Below, piece after piece: positions 40,900 through 50,791 of a DNA stretch of 64,000 nucleotides (positions are counted from its first letter, which is position 1; each line of letters starts with the position of its first letter). Under the pieces are notes generated by a model. The model ran no database searches, was not told where the DNA came from, and was given only the letters and a program-made list of their open reading frames with translations. This DNA comes from Desulfovibrio sp. Marseille-P6017. GTDB lineage: Bacteria; Bacillota_A; Clostridia; Peptostreptococcales; Peptostreptococcaceae. The stretch covers positions 1 to 64,000 of the forward strand of contig UWOR01000004.1 in NCBI GenBank assembly GCA_900604495.1, in the 5' to 3' direction. The position numbers were made by a program, and so were the translations under genes.

Positions 40900-41970
40900 T
40901 TATATTTTACTTTTTAATTTATCATCAAAATCTTCAAAGATTTTTTGACTTAATTTATTACCCTTATCTTCTGCAAGAAAATAAGACAATATTTGAATAG
41001 GTATTACAAATAGTAGTGGACTTATTAATTCATCAACACTTATATCTAGCGCTAAGTCACGTCTATCTTCTTTATAATTTTTATATGTTATTTTATAAAT
41101 ATGATCTGTGTATTCATTCAGATATAACCTTAGCGCTTGTTGCCTATCTTCTAATTTTCCTTCAGTCTCTATAAATATTATGTGATGTTTATTTGATAGT
41201 GATAAATATGGACCATGCATATATTCTTCTAGTTCATGCCCATTCATCGGTATTCTAACAGTTTCTGTTATCTTAGTATCAGCTTCTCTTGTAACTCCAT
41301 ATCCTGGACCATATCCTATACATGCTATTTGCTTTGCACTAATTAGTTCTTCTTTATTCTCTTCATACCAATTCAAAGTTTTTTCTATTACATTATCAGT
41401 ATGTTCTATAGCTTGTTCTATCTTTCTTAGTTCATCCATATAAGTTTGTTCATTAATTTTATCACTCTCATATGCCAGTTCTAATCCCATAAGCATAAAT
41501 GTAAGAACCGTTGCACTAAACCCTTTTGTTACATATCCAACTTTTTCTTCACCACAACCGATATCTACGACAACTTTACTAATATCACATACTGAACTAT
41601 TTAAATTAGCTGTAAGAGAAATAATATCGGCATTTGTTTTGCTTGCAGTTTTTAAGGCCTCTATTGTAGAATAGCTACTACCACCTTGAGTAACTCCTAA
41701 ATATAAGGCATTTTCATTTATACCTTTACCATAATTACTAAATACAGAAGGCATTTTCATTTCAATATTAATTTCTAATATATTTTCTACATAGTATTTA
41801 GCACACTCTATTGCATTGATAGAAGATCCAGTAGCTAAAACTACCCATTCATCATAATTTTTATCTTTAGCTAAATTAATGAACTCTTTTAGATTTTTCT
41901 TTCTGTTAGATAATATACTTTTATTTGTCTTATATTCTTCATTTATATAAGTAAACATCGTTTCTTTCAT
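40900..41970 (-). CDS. SIS-domain deglycase, GfrE-like
   Basis: A 356-residue protein with tandem SIS folds. Key segments are LATGSSINAIECAKYY, GVTQGGSSYSTIEAL and GHELEEYMHGPYLSL, the last equivalent to the active-site Glu/His region in GlmS-like enzymes. In Salmonella the matching gene product GfrE acts on glucoselysine 6-phosphate. It sits between the PTS IID gene (10 bases upstream) and the second SIS gene (27 bases downstream). GGGGGAT precedes the ATG. Family membership is firm; substrate is inferred. Confidence 0.8.
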   Translation of the reverse strand: MKETMFTYINEEYKTNKSILSNRKKNLKEFINLAKDKNYDEWVVLATGSSINAIECAKYYVENILEINIEMKMPSVFSNYGKGINENALYLGVTQGGSSYSTIEALKTASKTNADIISLTANLNSSVCDISKVVVDIGCGEEKVGYVTKGFSATVLTFMLMGLELAYESDKINEQTYMDELRKIEQAIEHTDNVIEKTLNWYEENKEELISAKQIACIGYGPGYGVTREADTKITETVRIPMNGHELEEYMHGPYLSLSNKHHIIFIETEGKLEDRQQALRLYLNEYTDHIYKITYKNYKEDRRDLALDISVDELISPLLFVIPIQILSYFLAEDKGNKLSQKIFEDFDDKLKSKI

Positions 41971-41980
41971 AGTTATCCCC

Positions 41981-42832
41981 CTATGCTAGGAATCCGAAAA
42001 ATGCACCTAATATTCCTATTATAGCTATTATCATTAGTATAGTTGTTGTCTTAAAGTTTTTACCTAATAGCATATAAATAAATCCTGTAAATCCTATAGA
42101 CATTATTCCTGGAATAATACCATTTAATATGTCTGCTAATGCCATTGCACTATCTCCACTACCTATGGTTAATGGTATATTTACAGTTACCATTTCTGCT
42201 GTCATTCCTCCAATTACCATTAATCCTAGTATTGCTGCTCCATATGTTAGAGATTCCATTAATCCAGACTTTTGTATTTTGTCCAGTACTCCTGCACCTA
42301 ACTTATATCCCCACATCATAGCAAAATACCTAACTAGTATATGTGGTATATTAAATACTAATAAAAATAGTATTGGTCCTAATATGTTTCCTTGTAATGC
42401 TAGAGATGTACCTATACCTGTTGCAATAACCCTAAGTGTCCCCCAAAAGAATGAGTCACCTATTCCAGCTAGTGGTCCCATAAGACCTACCTTTACATTG
42501 TTTATTGATGAAGTATCAAAATTATCTGATTTTGAATTACTTTCTTCCATTGCTGTTGATATACCCAGTATTAATGTTGATATATGAGGAGTTGTATTAA
42601 AAAATTCTAAGTGTCGTTTTAATGCATCTGCTCTTTCTTCGTCAGTCTTGTACAACTTTTTAATTATAGGCATCATACCATATGCATAAGACATATTAGC
42701 CTGTCTTTCATAATTCCATGACCACTCCATAGTAAATGATCTCCAAAATACTTTCATTAAATCTTTTTTAGTTATCGTTGTACTATCATCTTGAATGGTT
42801 ATATTTTTATTTTCTTTAGAAGTCGTCGTCAT
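41981..42832 (-). CDS. PTS mannose-family IID component
   Basis: Membrane component IID of a mannose/fructose/sorbose-family phosphotransferase system. Residues 25-160 hold the cytoplasmic region with WSWNYERQANMSYAYGMMP and LGLMGPLAGIGDSFFWGTLR, both family signatures. The C-terminal half has hydrophobic segments and a last membrane helix. Two in-frame ATG codons are possible. The second, at 42832, is properly spaced from GGAGG, whereas the first at 42838 is too close. It overlaps the end of the IIC gene, so the two are translationally coupled. Confidence 0.92.
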   Translation of the reverse strand: MTTTSKENKNITIQDDSTTITKKDLMKVFWRSFTMEWSWNYERQANMSYAYGMMPIIKKLYKTDEERADALKRHLEFFNTTPHISTLILGISTAMEESNSKSDNFDTSSINNVKVGLMGPLAGIGDSFFWGTLRVIATGIGTSLALQGNILGPILFLLVFNIPHILVRYFAMMWGYKLGAGVLDKIQKSGLMESLTYGAAILGLMVIGGMTAEMVTVNIPLTIGSGDSAMALADILNGIIPGIMSIGFTGFIYMLLGKNFKTTTILMIIAIIGILGAFFGFLA

Positions 42833-43586
42833 CGTCATTACCTCCTACTACAGCAACTTTATTTTGATTATTTAAACCAACTAAAATAATCGCTAGTATT
42901 GTACCAAATATTGCAATTCCTGTTATTGGTATGCCTAAATATACTGATAATGCAAATCCTAAGAAATAGAATACTGCAACCTTTTTATTTATTATCATTT
43001 TAACTAGTAGCGCAAATCCTAGTGCTGGTAATAATCCTGTAGCTATAGCTAATCCATTTTGTATGAATTCAGGTATTATATTTAATATTTTTTCAATTGC
43101 TGATGAACCTAGTAAATATGAGAAAAATACTATTAGTCCTATAGGTAAGTTAACTCCAAAGAATCCTCCTAATAAATGCATTCTTTCAACTCCAGAACAA
43201 TTTCCTTTTTCTGCATATTTATCTGCTTTATGTACAAACATTGGAAGTATAAAAATCATACAAGCATTTTTTATTACTAATGCTAATGCTGCTATTGGGA
43301 CACCTAGTGCTAATGCTACTTCAGGTCCTTGCCCTGTAGTAATAGCAAATGCTGTGCCTAAAATTGCTCCAGAAATTATTTCTGGTGGTATTACTGCTCC
43401 AACCGAGAATGCTCCTATAAATGCAAGTTCTAATGTTGCACCCAGTACTATCCCCGATTGTAAATCTCCTAATACAAGACCTGTTAATACTCCAGTAACA
43501 ATTGGTCTTGATAATAGAGATGTACCTAATAAATATTCTGCATTAGCAATCATCGCTACTAATCCAAGTAATATAGCTGTTACCAT
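42816..43586 (-). CDS. PTS mannose-family IIC component
   Basis: A 256-residue membrane channel component of the sugar transporter, with about eight to nine helices. Typical segments are GTSLLSRPIVTGVLTGLVLGDLQ split across helices 1-2, GATLELAFIGAFSVGAVIPPE, and GLLPALGFALLVKMI. It forms the translocation complex with IID. The C-terminus is an odd acidic run (GGNDDDDDF) that overlaps the IID start. The acidic tail is unusual but is out of the membrane. Confidence 0.93.
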   Translation of the reverse strand: MVTAILLGLVAMIANAEYLLGTSLLSRPIVTGVLTGLVLGDLQSGIVLGATLELAFIGAFSVGAVIPPEIISGAILGTAFAITTGQGPEVALALGVPIAALALVIKNACMIFILPMFVHKADKYAEKGNCSGVERMHLLGGFFGVNLPIGLIVFFSYLLGSSAIEKILNIIPEFIQNGLAIATGLLPALGFALLVKMIINKKVAVFYFLGFALSVYLGIPITGIAIFGTILAIILVGLNNQNKVAVVGGNDDDDDF

Positions 43587-43608
43587 AACATAGCTCCCCT
43601 TTAAGTAA

Positions 43609-44082
43609 TTAATTTAATACATTTTCTGCTAATATCTTTTGGTCATTTGGTATTTGTCTTATTTCTACTGTAACTCCAGAATTTATTAATTCTTTTAAAG
43701 TCTCTTCTTCTTCCTGAGTAATATTTATTGCTTTAGATATATTTTTTGTTCCTTCCCTTGCTTTTATACCTCCAAGGTTAATAACATCAAACTTATCTGT
43801 TCCTTTAACTAATCTATTCGCATCTTCTATTGATTCTACGACTACAAATAGCTTATATTTATCAGTAACTCCACTGTTTATAGCATCTATAGAGTCTTGT
43901 ATATTTTTCATAACAACTTTTACACCTTGAGGCTTAGCTAGCTTTATTGTTGTTTTGCGTAATTCATCGTGCATTAGTCCATCATTTGCAATTAGTATGC
44001 AGTCAACTCCTAAAAATTGAGTCCAAGAAAATGCTACTTGTCCATGTAGTAATCTATGATCAACTCTTAATAATTTAATCAT
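43609..44082 (-). CDS. PTS mannose-family IIB component
   Basis: A 157-residue cytoplasmic phosphotransfer protein. The phosphorylated histidine is in RVDHRLLHGQVAFSW (His near residue 14). AKPQGVKV and NLGGIKAREG are further family segments. It takes phosphate from IIA and gives it to the incoming sugar at IIC/IID. GGGGGAAAT precedes the ATG. It follows IIA by 33 bases, as a separate gene rather than the fused IIAB of E. coli ManX. Confidence 0.93.
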   Translation of the reverse strand: MIKLLRVDHRLLHGQVAFSWTQFLGVDCILIANDGLMHDELRKTTIKLAKPQGVKVVMKNIQDSIDAINSGVTDKYKLFVVVESIEDANRLVKGTDKFDVINLGGIKAREGTKNISKAINITQEEEETLKELINSGVTVEIRQIPNDQKILAENVLN

Positions 44083-44115
44083 CTTATTTCCCCCTATTAT
44101 ATTTTTATAATCAAT

Positions 44116-44535
44116 TTAAAATCCATCATCATCTAAAGCTAATGATTTTATAACACTATTACAATACTTAATAGTTTGCTTTGAATTATCTAAAGCATTT
44201 TGGATATTTTCACCTATGTTACAATCATCTTGAATAAGTATTAATTCCATTACTAAAGGTAAATTAAGTCCACATACTAAGTGAAAATTTTCCCTTTCTA
44301 TATAAGTCATAAATTCATTATTAATACTTCCTCCAAAAATATCTGTTACAACAATTAACTGATCTTCGTCTTTTAAGTCCTTAAATATATTTTCTACTTC
44401 CTTTTTTAAATCAAAATCTTCATCTTTATAAGCACATAGTGTAGATATATTTTTTTGCTCTCCCATTATTATTCTCATAGAGCTCTGAATCCCATATGCT
44501 AAATCTCCATGAGAAGCAAGTAATATTTTTACCAT
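44116..44535 (-). CDS. PTS mannose-family IIA component
   Basis: A 139-residue EIIA-Man domain, first gene of the operon. The phosphoacceptor histidine is in LLASHGDLAYGI (His near residue 9), with DIFGGSINNEF further on. It takes phosphate from HPr. AAGGGGG lies ahead of ATG. A sigma-54 promoter at 44579-44595 is upstream, and the LevR-type activator gene comes before that. Together with the two SIS genes the order matches the gfrABCDEF operon of Salmonella. Confidence 0.92.
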   Translation of the reverse strand: MVKILLASHGDLAYGIQSSMRIIMGEQKNISTLCAYKDEDFDLKKEVENIFKDLKDEDQLIVVTDIFGGSINNEFMTYIERENFHLVCGLNLPLVMELILIQDDCNIGENIQNALDNSKQTIKYCNSVIKSLALDDDGF

Positions 44536-44578
44536 TGTGATTTACCCCCTTTCCTTTTTATCATCTCAACTTAATATA

Positions 44579-44595
44579 AAGCAAAAAGCATGCCA
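44579..44595 (-). promoter_or_regulatory. Sigma-54 promoter of the gfr-like operon
   Basis: TGGCATGCTTTTTGCTT matches the -24/-12 consensus TGGCACGN4TTGCW at all but one position, with the invariant GG and GC 10 bases apart. It stands 44 bases upstream of the IIA gene and behind a gene for a sigma-54 activator. The -24 element is inside the 3' arm of the terminator of that activator gene. Confidence 0.88.
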
Positions 44596-44614
44596 AATTA
44601 GTGGCATGCTTTTT
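44583..44614 (-). terminator. Terminator of the LevR-type activator gene
   Basis: AAAAAGCATGCCA pairs with TGGCATGCTTTTT around a 6-base loop. It lies about 10 bases past the activator stop. Its 3' arm is also the sigma-54 promoter, so the two signals overlap physically. Confidence 0.85.
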
Positions 44615-44623
44615 TATTTTTTT

Positions 44624-47401
44624 CTAAAATTCTTTCAAAGCCTCTGTTGGAGCCGTTATAATATCATACACATAACCAATCTCTTCAACATTGATTTTGA
44701 CATTATACGTTTCTTCTATCCCACTAAAAGCTTTTTTAATATTATTTATCATGTTTTCTTGACACTGTACAAATGTATCTAAGTTATTATAATTTTCTAT
44801 AGGAACCTTACGTATTAATCTTTCTATAAGACAGCTTATATGTATGTATAATGTAACTTTTTTATCATTAGGTATTCGCCTTCCAATAAGTAATTCTAAT
44901 TCATTCAAGCACATTTCAACATTTTCTAAAATTTTATTACTATCTAATATAGTTACTGAACTAACTATACTTTCTAGAGATAAATTACGTACTAAGTTAT
45001 TATTTATGGCGATAATAGTATCTTCATCAGCTACTGAGTTAAATATTTTGTGCATTTTTTCTTCTCCACGCCCCGAAATCAGATCATCTAATGATATATA
45101 ATTTACATCACCAACTTCTGGGTCTAATGTACTTATTATTGCTATGACATCATATAGTTGGAACAATGCATCTTTAGTACCATCTCTTTTTAATCTGCCA
45201 TAATCATTAGCTATAATATTTATACCTAATTCTTTTGGAATACTCTTTTCTAATAACTTTTGTATTTGTTTAGCTGTTCCTATACCTGTAATACATGAAG
45301 TTATTATAGCTTTTTCTTTTGCCTTTTCTGGATAAATTATTTTATATTCTGTTTCATTGTGATTTTTAACTTTTTCAATTACCTCTTCTATGTATAAGTC
45401 TTTATTTAGTAATCCTCCTATAAATAAGGCCATTTGAGTAGATACATTATTAACTATCGCTATTGGATAATTAATATGATCTTTTATTTGATTATAAATA
45501 TCCTTTAATGAACCCATATCAACTAAAATTATAAGTCCTTTAGATATATCATTTCTGTGTATATATTCAATAAGTCTCTCACCAATTTCTTTTACTGAAA
45601 TATCTATAGGCATATCAAATGGTTCATATATATTACTTTCTAGTATTCTATTGACAACACTACTAATACTGCTTGCAGTTGAATATCCATGAGCTAGTAT
45701 TACTGACTTTATAGTTTTTTTATCTTGGAAAATTTTTAAACTTTTCAAATAAAATGAAAGAAAAATCTCATCTTCTTTGAATAAGTTAACATCCATTTTA
45801 CTATCTATTAAGCTAGATAACTTAGATACTAACTTAAATTCTTCTTCATTATTTTCCAAAATATAGTGGTAAAGATTATCTCTTAATTTATCTTCATGCT
45901 TACTAAACCTGATATTTTCACATCCTTTTAAATACAGGAAGTATGCTATAGTGTAAATACAGTTACCATTTAGTCTGATATTATAGCTATTTTCTATGTA
46001 TTTAAGAACATCTTGTAATGACGAAATAATGAATTGCAGCATTACATTTTTATTATCTTTTGATTTATCAAATATAAGTCTATCTATAAAAGAGTTAATT
46101 TCTAAAAATATATTTTTTTCAAATCTTTCTCTATCCCTATCATCTTGATAAGTTTTATATAAATAAAAAATTTTTTTATAAACACTTTTAATATCCTTCG
46201 TTGAATTAATATCATCAAATAATAATTCATTATAATTTGATGTTGGTGTTATTAAAATATCACTTCTCTTTTGTATTTTAGATTCTTTTATGCTTGATGC
46301 CTCTTTTAAAAAACTTTCCGGTAAATCCTTTAATTTTATTATTATCTTATCTGAGTCAATATTTTTAGAATAAGACAACGCACATATATACTTAATTGTA
46401 TTTTTTAATTCTCCTACATTACCTTTATATGTATGAGATGCCAATGCTTCTAATGCTCTTTGAGATATGAGAATATTCTTACTTAATGTTTTTGATTCAT
46501 TAATTAAAAAAGTATATACAAACTGCAACTTTTCTAATATATCTCGATCATTTAACCCTGGTATGTTTATAGTTATAGGCACCCTTCGTAAAAACGTTTC
46601 TAAGAAGTTTTCAGAAAGTGACTCTGTTGTTGCAAAAATTAATCGAACATCAGATTTGTGCCATCCATCCGACTCCCCCATACGTCTTACTAAACCTTTG
46701 TCCATAAAAGTAAATAACTTTTCTTGACCTTCACTATTTAATCTGTGTACTTCATCTAAAAATAATATTCCTCCATTTGCAGCTTCAATCATCCCTGGTT
46801 GGTTTTTGTCTGCACCTGTAAATGCACCTTTTACATAACCAAATAGATTGCTTGACAGTAATTCTGGGTTATTATAATACTGAGCACAGTTAAATATTAT
46901 AAATGGTGCATCCTTTTTTATTACACCCTGCTCGATACTATATTTATAAATAAGGTCTGCTGTAAAACTCTTTCCTACACCAGTTGGTCCGCTTAACATA
47001 ATTGGTAGGCCATTTTTAGTTGGATAAAGCACAGATGTTTTTATTTTATCTATGGATTCAATTAAACTACCATTATATCCAATTAATTCCTTGAAAGTAT
47101 CATCAGTTTTCTCTTTATCTGTATGCTCATCAAATAATTCTTCTATGCTGGAAAAGTTATTCCTCGATACTCTAAAGAATTTTTTCTCGAATACACTTTT
47201 ATGAAAGAAATAAACAGGTCTTGTATTTATCTTTATAACTTTATCTTCATCAATCATTTGATTTATATAATGACTTATAGTATTTCTTTTTACACCAAAT
47301 ATTTCTGATATGTATTGAGCTGTATATACTTCATTTTGTTGATCTTGAATATAGCTTTCAGTTTTTTCACCTAAGTATTTTAATATATTATCCTTTAGCA
47401 T
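44624..47401 (-). CDS. LevR-type sigma-54-dependent PTS regulator
   Basis: A 925-residue activator for the adjacent PTS operon. In order: an N-terminal winged helix (about 20-60); an AAA+ domain (about 95-335) with Walker A GPTGVGKS, the sigma-54-contacting GAFTGA, and GGILFLDE; a PRD domain (about 430-540); an EIIA-Man-like domain with [14 protein letters not shown]; an EIIB-like domain with [12 protein letters not shown]; and a second PRD at the end. The PTS domains allow phosphate-dependent control by sugar supply. I start at 47401 where AGGGGGGAC is 4 bases before ATG; an upstream ATG at 47488 has no such site. It corresponds to Salmonella GfrR. Confidence 0.92.
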   Translation of the reverse strand: MLKDNILKYLGEKTESYIQDQQNEVYTAQYISEIFGVKRNTISHYINQMIDEDKVIKINTRPVYFFHKSVFEKKFFRVSRNNFSSIEELFDEHTDKEKTDDTFKELIGYNGSLIESIDKIKTSVLYPTKNGLPIMLSGPTGVGKSFTADLIYKYSIEQGVIKKDAPFIIFNCAQYYNNPELLSSNLFGYVKGAFTGADKNQPGMIEAANGGILFLDEVHRLNSEGQEKLFTFMDKGLVRRMGESDGWHKSDVRLIFATTESLSENFLETFLRRVPITINIPGLNDRDILEKLQFVYTFLINESKTLSKNILISQRALEALASHTYKGNVGELKNTIKYICALSYSKNIDSDKIIIKLKDLPESFLKEASSIKESKIQKRSDILITPTSNYNELLFDDINSTKDIKSVYKKIFYLYKTYQDDRDRERFEKNIFLEINSFIDRLIFDKSKDNKNVMLQFIISSLQDVLKYIENSYNIRLNGNCIYTIAYFLYLKGCENIRFSKHEDKLRDNLYHYILENNEEEFKLVSKLSSLIDSKMDVNLFKEDEIFLSFYLKSLKIFQDKKTIKSVILAHGYSTASSISSVVNRILESNIYEPFDMPIDISVKEIGERLIEYIHRNDISKGLIILVDMGSLKDIYNQIKDHINYPIAIVNNVSTQMALFIGGLLNKDLYIEEVIEKVKNHNETEYKIIYPEKAKEKAIITSCITGIGTAKQIQKLLEKSIPKELGINIIANDYGRLKRDGTKDALFQLYDVIAIISTLDPEVGDVNYISLDDLISGRGEEKMHKIFNSVADEDTIIAINNNLVRNLSLESIVSSVTILDSNKILENVEMCLNELELLIGRRIPNDKKVTLYIHISCLIERLIRKVPIENYNNLDTFVQCQENMINNIKKAFSGIEETYNVKINVEEIGYVYDIITAPTEALKEF

Positions 47402-47587
47402 AATTGTCCCCCCTAGTAACAAGTCTATATTAAAATTCTTTACCCTTAACTTACTTTTGTTACCAAATTTCATATATAATCTTATCATACTTTTTATATC
47501 ATGAATATCAGTTAAATAGTTTAACTGATAATTTTTAAGTTGAAACTAATATTTATTTTAAGCCTATAAAAGTACATTCAGTTATAA

Positions 47588-47634
47588 TAAAAGGATTGAT
47601 ATTTGATTAAAATTTCCAAACACCAATCCTTTTG
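47588..47634 (-). terminator. Terminator after the RseC-family gene
   Basis: AAAAGGATTG pairs with CAATCCTTTT, and the stem continues imperfectly toward an 11-base loop. It lies about 65 bases after the RseC-family stop. Confidence 0.65.
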
Positions 47635-47699
47635 TTATATAAGTATATTATTTCTAAGATTTATTTTTAATAAAATTTAATTATACCAATACATTAGCT

Positions 47700-48137
47700 T
47701 TAATCTAATATCCTTACTATTGTCGGTATGAATTTTTTGCTTTCTCTGAATTTATTGTCATTTCTTTTTAAGATTACATAAGAAATTAACATTAAAGCTA
47801 TTCCTATTATTCCACTTACTACCTCTAATGTCATTCCTTGCAGTGCGTTTAATTTTTCTAATATGAAGTAACTCCCCATTGTTCCTATCATTAGAAAAAT
47901 TAGTGGCACTATATATGCTAGTGCTGTTGCTTTTAGTACATTTACATTTTCCATGTTTACTTCTACATGGTCTCCTTTTTTTGCACCTATTGTATTATCT
48001 ACTTCTACTAGTATTTCTTTTGATTCTGAAGATAAAGTCTGACATTTTCCACATGCTGCACATGCTGAATGTCTTTGCATTTTCATCTTTGCAGTTTTTT
48101 TGTCTACAATCTCAATTACATACCCCTGTTGGTTCAT
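47700..48137 (-). CDS. RseC/MucC (SoxR-reducing) family membrane protein
   Basis: A 145-residue protein with an N-terminal cysteine motif, HSACAACGKCQ, near residue 24, and two membrane helices at about 70-90 and 100-122. This matches RseC-family proteins, some of which act with the Rnf electron-transfer complex to keep SoxR reduced. No rnf genes are in the window. GGGGGAAG precedes the ATG. It is 10 bases behind a CsoR-type repressor gene, so the two are likely one operon. The role in this organism is open. Confidence 0.85.
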   Translation of the reverse strand: MNQQGYVIEIVDKKTAKMKMQRHSACAACGKCQTLSSESKEILVEVDNTIGAKKGDHVEVNMENVNVLKATALAYIVPLIFLMIGTMGSYFILEKLNALQGMTLEVVSGIIGIALMLISYVILKRNDNKFRESKKFIPTIVRILD

Positions 48138-48147
48138 AATCTTCCCC

Positions 48148-48438
48148 CTATTTTGTAAACTTGCTTATTGTGTCCATAAGCTCTTGTATTGTTTCCTCTG
48201 TTAATTCTGTATCGTCATTCTTTAAACTGTTTGTTACACAGCCTTTTATGTGATTTTCTAATATTATTGATCCTACTTTATTTATGGCAGATCTTATTGC
48301 TGATACTTGTACTAATATATCTACACAGTATCTTTCATCTTCTACCATTTTTTGAATTCCCTTTACTTGTCCTTCTATTCTTTTTAACCTTTTTATAAGG
48401 GCTTCTTTGTCATTACCTTGAGCTAATTTCTTTTCCAT
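48148..48438 (-). CDS. CsoR/RcnR-family metal- or sulfur-sensing repressor
   Basis: A 96-residue all-helical repressor (DUF156). It has RLKRIEGQVKGIQKMVEDERYC, split as RLKRIEGQ and a Cys near residue 38, then NHIKGC giving His63 and Cys67. That Cys-His-Cys set is the copper-binding triad of CsoR, so copper(I) sensing is possible, though persulfide sensors share two of the residues. No copper ATPase gene is adjacent. I start at the ATG 48438 because AAGGAG overlaps the GTG that lies 9 bases upstream. Confidence 0.88.
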   Translation of the reverse strand: MEKKLAQGNDKEALIKRLKRIEGQVKGIQKMVEDERYCVDILVQVSAIRSAINKVGSIILENHIKGCVTNSLKNDDTELTEETIQELMDTISKFTK

Positions 48439-48504
48439 TTTGCCCACTCCTTATTAAGTGATATATTTTATTATATCATATTATATAATTGTTATTTATT
48501 TTTA

Positions 48505-48553
48505 TAAAAAAATAAATAGGAAGTAATCCTCAATTAGATTTACTTCCTATTTG
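48505..48553 (-). terminator. Terminator of the DUF2325 gene
   Basis: AAATAGGAAGTAA pairs with TTACTTCCTATTT around a 13-base loop, followed by TATTTTTTTA on the minus strand. Confidence 0.8.
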
Positions 48554-48569
48554 TTTTAATAGTCATATT

Positions 48570-48902
48570 TTAATTTCCTCTTTTCGAGCTTTTTATTTTA
48601 CAATTCTTACAATTACCTGTACATTCATCAACTAAATTTAAACATTCTGTAAATGCTACTTTACTATTATTTCTATGCCTTATTATAGGTATGTTTTTCT
48701 TTCTAGCTTGTTCTTCTACTGATATTACCATTTTATGGGATACTGCTGATGTAAATATAACTATTGCGTCAGGCTCTCCTACACATTTCTTTACCTTTGG
48801 TGACATATTTAAAAATACCTTAGCTTTATACCCCTTTTGCTTAGCCAGTGATATGTAATCTTTCTTCATTTTTTCATTTCCACCTACAACAACTAAATTC
48901 AC
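48570..48902 (-). CDS. DUF2325-family protein
   Basis: A 110-residue protein of the DUF2325 family. It begins with VNLVVVGGNEKM, a Rossmann-like strand and Gly loop, then has several cysteines at the end (CLNLVDECTGNCKNCKIK), suggesting metal or iron-sulfur binding. I choose the GTG at 48902 because GAAGGGGG is 8 bases before it; an ATG 24 bases upstream has no such site. Its function is unknown. Inverse arrangement with the CsoR/RseC pair does not explain it. Confidence 0.78.
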   Translation of the reverse strand: MNLVVVGGNEKMKKDYISLAKQKGYKAKVFLNMSPKVKKCVGEPDAIVIFTSAVSHKMVISVEEQARKKNIPIIRHRNNSKVAFTECLNLVDECTGNCKNCKIKSSKRGN

Positions 48903-48961
48903 TTTAATTCCCCCTTCGTATCTCATCTAATTAATAATAATTCTCATTATTAATTATAGTA

Positions 48962-49001
48962 TAAAAAAAACCTTAAAGCAATATTTTACTCCAAGGTTTT
49001 T
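48962..49001 (-). terminator. Terminator of the GGDEF/HD-GYP gene
   Basis: AAAAACCTTG pairs with TAAGGTTTTT and is followed by more T residues on the minus strand, directly after the stop codon. Confidence 0.8.
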
Positions 49002-50712
49002 ATGTACTATTTTTATTTTTTTCTAACATTTCCATAAATGAATTTACTAACTTTGGGTCATAAGCTTTTCCTGAATTGGATTTTATTTTTTCCTTAGCCT
49101 CTTCTATTACTTTTTTATTTATATATTGATGCTTTGATATAATAGAATCAAAACCATCAACAACAGCAATTATACGTGCTAAGTAAGGTATTTCTTCTCC
49201 CTTTAATCCATCTGGATATCCTTTACCATCATATCTTTCATGATGATATTTTACCATGTATGTATATGGTTCTAAGCACTCCACATCATTTATAAGTTGT
49301 TCTCCATTTATACAATGCTCTTTAAATAATTCTAATTCTTCTACATTTAAGTTATCTCTTTTATTTAATATGTCTTTTGATATATTAAACTTACCTATAT
49401 CATGTAAGTATGCTCCTATTTGTAAGTTAAGTTGTTCTTTAGTGCTTAGCTTTAAATATATTCCAAATTCTCTACATCTTCTAACAACTCTTTCTACATG
49501 ACCATAAGTATATTTATCTTTTTGATTAATCATTCGTATAAATTTATTTATATTGTCTAATATTTCTTTATCTATATTAGAATTGTATAAATCCTCTAAT
49601 ACAATATGATAATATTCAACTCTATTTCTATTAAACGCTTTTGCTCTATATAAAGCGTGGTCAGCTGTATTTATAAGATCATATTTACTATTTGCTATAG
49701 TTGGATATGTTGATACACCTATAGACATAGTTAAGTTTTTATTTGGTTGTTCATCTTGACCATTAAAATATTTTATTTCAATAGTTTGTCTTATTCTTTC
49801 AGCTACTTTCATAGCTTGTTTTTGATCTGTATTTGGAAGAATTACTGCAAATTCTTCTCCTCCATATCTAGCTACAATATCCCCATGTCTTGTACACTTT
49901 TTTAATAAATCCCCAATTTGCATAAGTAGTGAATCTCCAGCCTGATGCCCATGTGTATCATTATAATGTTTAAAATAATCTATATCCATAAATAATAAAG
50001 ATACTTCAGTCTTCATTTCATCACTTTTTTCAATTGCTAAACTTAACGAATCTTGGAAATACCTATGATTATACATTCCAGTTAGTTCATCCATATTTGC
50101 AACAATTTTTAGCTCTTTAAAATACTGTCTTTCAATATCTACATACATTCCAAGAACTATTGCAATTATAAATAAAACTGCAGCTAAAACTAGATCCCTT
50201 TCAAAATAGAACTCTATCGAGGTTTCTGATAATATATTTATAAATATATCTATTGTAAATAAGATAATTGAATATACTAAAGATATTCCTATACTATATT
50301 TTTGACCAAATTGTATTGCTCCTATTATTACAGCTAAAATACTTAATATCTTATAGTCACTACTTCCTCCACCAGTATTTCCAACTACTAGTGCAAATAT
50401 AACTATAAGTACTATACTTTCAATATAGTCTTTTATAGTAGGTTTATCATAAACTCTATCTTTAGTATAATTTGCAGACCAAGATAAATAATAATTTAGC
50501 ATAATAGATATTATTCCGCCGCCTACAGTTACTAAAAGTATATTATTACTTACATCAAACTTCATTGCGGCTAACTTAGTTAAAAGTGCTATTAAAGATA
50601 GTGTTATATAAATTATTTTCAAAATTATAACTAATTTAAAAACATTCTCGTATCTTTTATTATCATATTCGTGCCGTTTATTTTGTTCTGATATTCTTTT
50701 GTCTTTTTCCAT
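49000..50712 (-). CDS. Membrane GGDEF plus HD-GYP protein (c-di-GMP turnover)
   Basis: A 570-residue bifunctional protein. The N-terminal 195 residues form about six membrane helices. The GGDEF domain (about 200-370) has an intact active site GGEEF (284-288) and an inhibitory site RHGD five residues before it, so it can make c-di-GMP and be inhibited by product. The HD-GYP domain (about 385-565) has HDIGK (437-441) and HHERYDGKGYP (490-500), so it can also degrade it. Which activity dominates cannot be read. It lies directly after the agr locus, across a terminator. Its product would be the ligand of the riboswitches at 22694-22942. Confidence 0.93.
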   Translation of the reverse strand: MEKDKRISEQNKRHEYDNKRYENVFKLVIILKIIYITLSLIALLTKLAAMKFDVSNNILLVTVGGGIISIMLNYYLSWSANYTKDRVYDKPTIKDYIESIVLIVIFALVVGNTGGGSSDYKILSILAVIIGAIQFGQKYSIGISLVYSIILFTIDIFINILSETSIEFYFERDLVLAAVLFIIAIVLGMYVDIERQYFKELKIVANMDELTGMYNHRYFQDSLSLAIEKSDEMKTEVSLLFMDIDYFKHYNDTHGHQAGDSLLMQIGDLLKKCTRHGDIVARYGGEEFAVILPNTDQKQAMKVAERIRQTIEIKYFNGQDEQPNKNLTMSIGVSTYPTIANSKYDLINTADHALYRAKAFNRNRVEYYHIVLEDLYNSNIDKEILDNINKFIRMINQKDKYTYGHVERVVRRCREFGIYLKLSTKEQLNLQIGAYLHDIGKFNISKDILNKRDNLNVEELELFKEHCINGEQLINDVECLEPYTYMVKYHHERYDGKGYPDGLKGEEIPYLARIIAVVDGFDSIISKHQYINKKVIEEAKEKIKSNSGKAYDPKLVNSFMEMLEKNKNST

Positions 50713-50750
50713 GTATTTTCACCTGAATATATTATATCATTTTACTTAAT

Positions 50751-50786
50751 AAAAACCATAAGGAAATAAACACCTTATGGTTTTTA
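50751..50786 (-). terminator. Terminator of the agr operon
   Basis: AAAAACCATAAGG pairs exactly with CCTTATGGTTTTT around a 9-base loop, and T residues follow. It separates agrD from the GGDEF/HD-GYP gene. Confidence 0.88.
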
Positions 50787-50791
50787 TTTTA

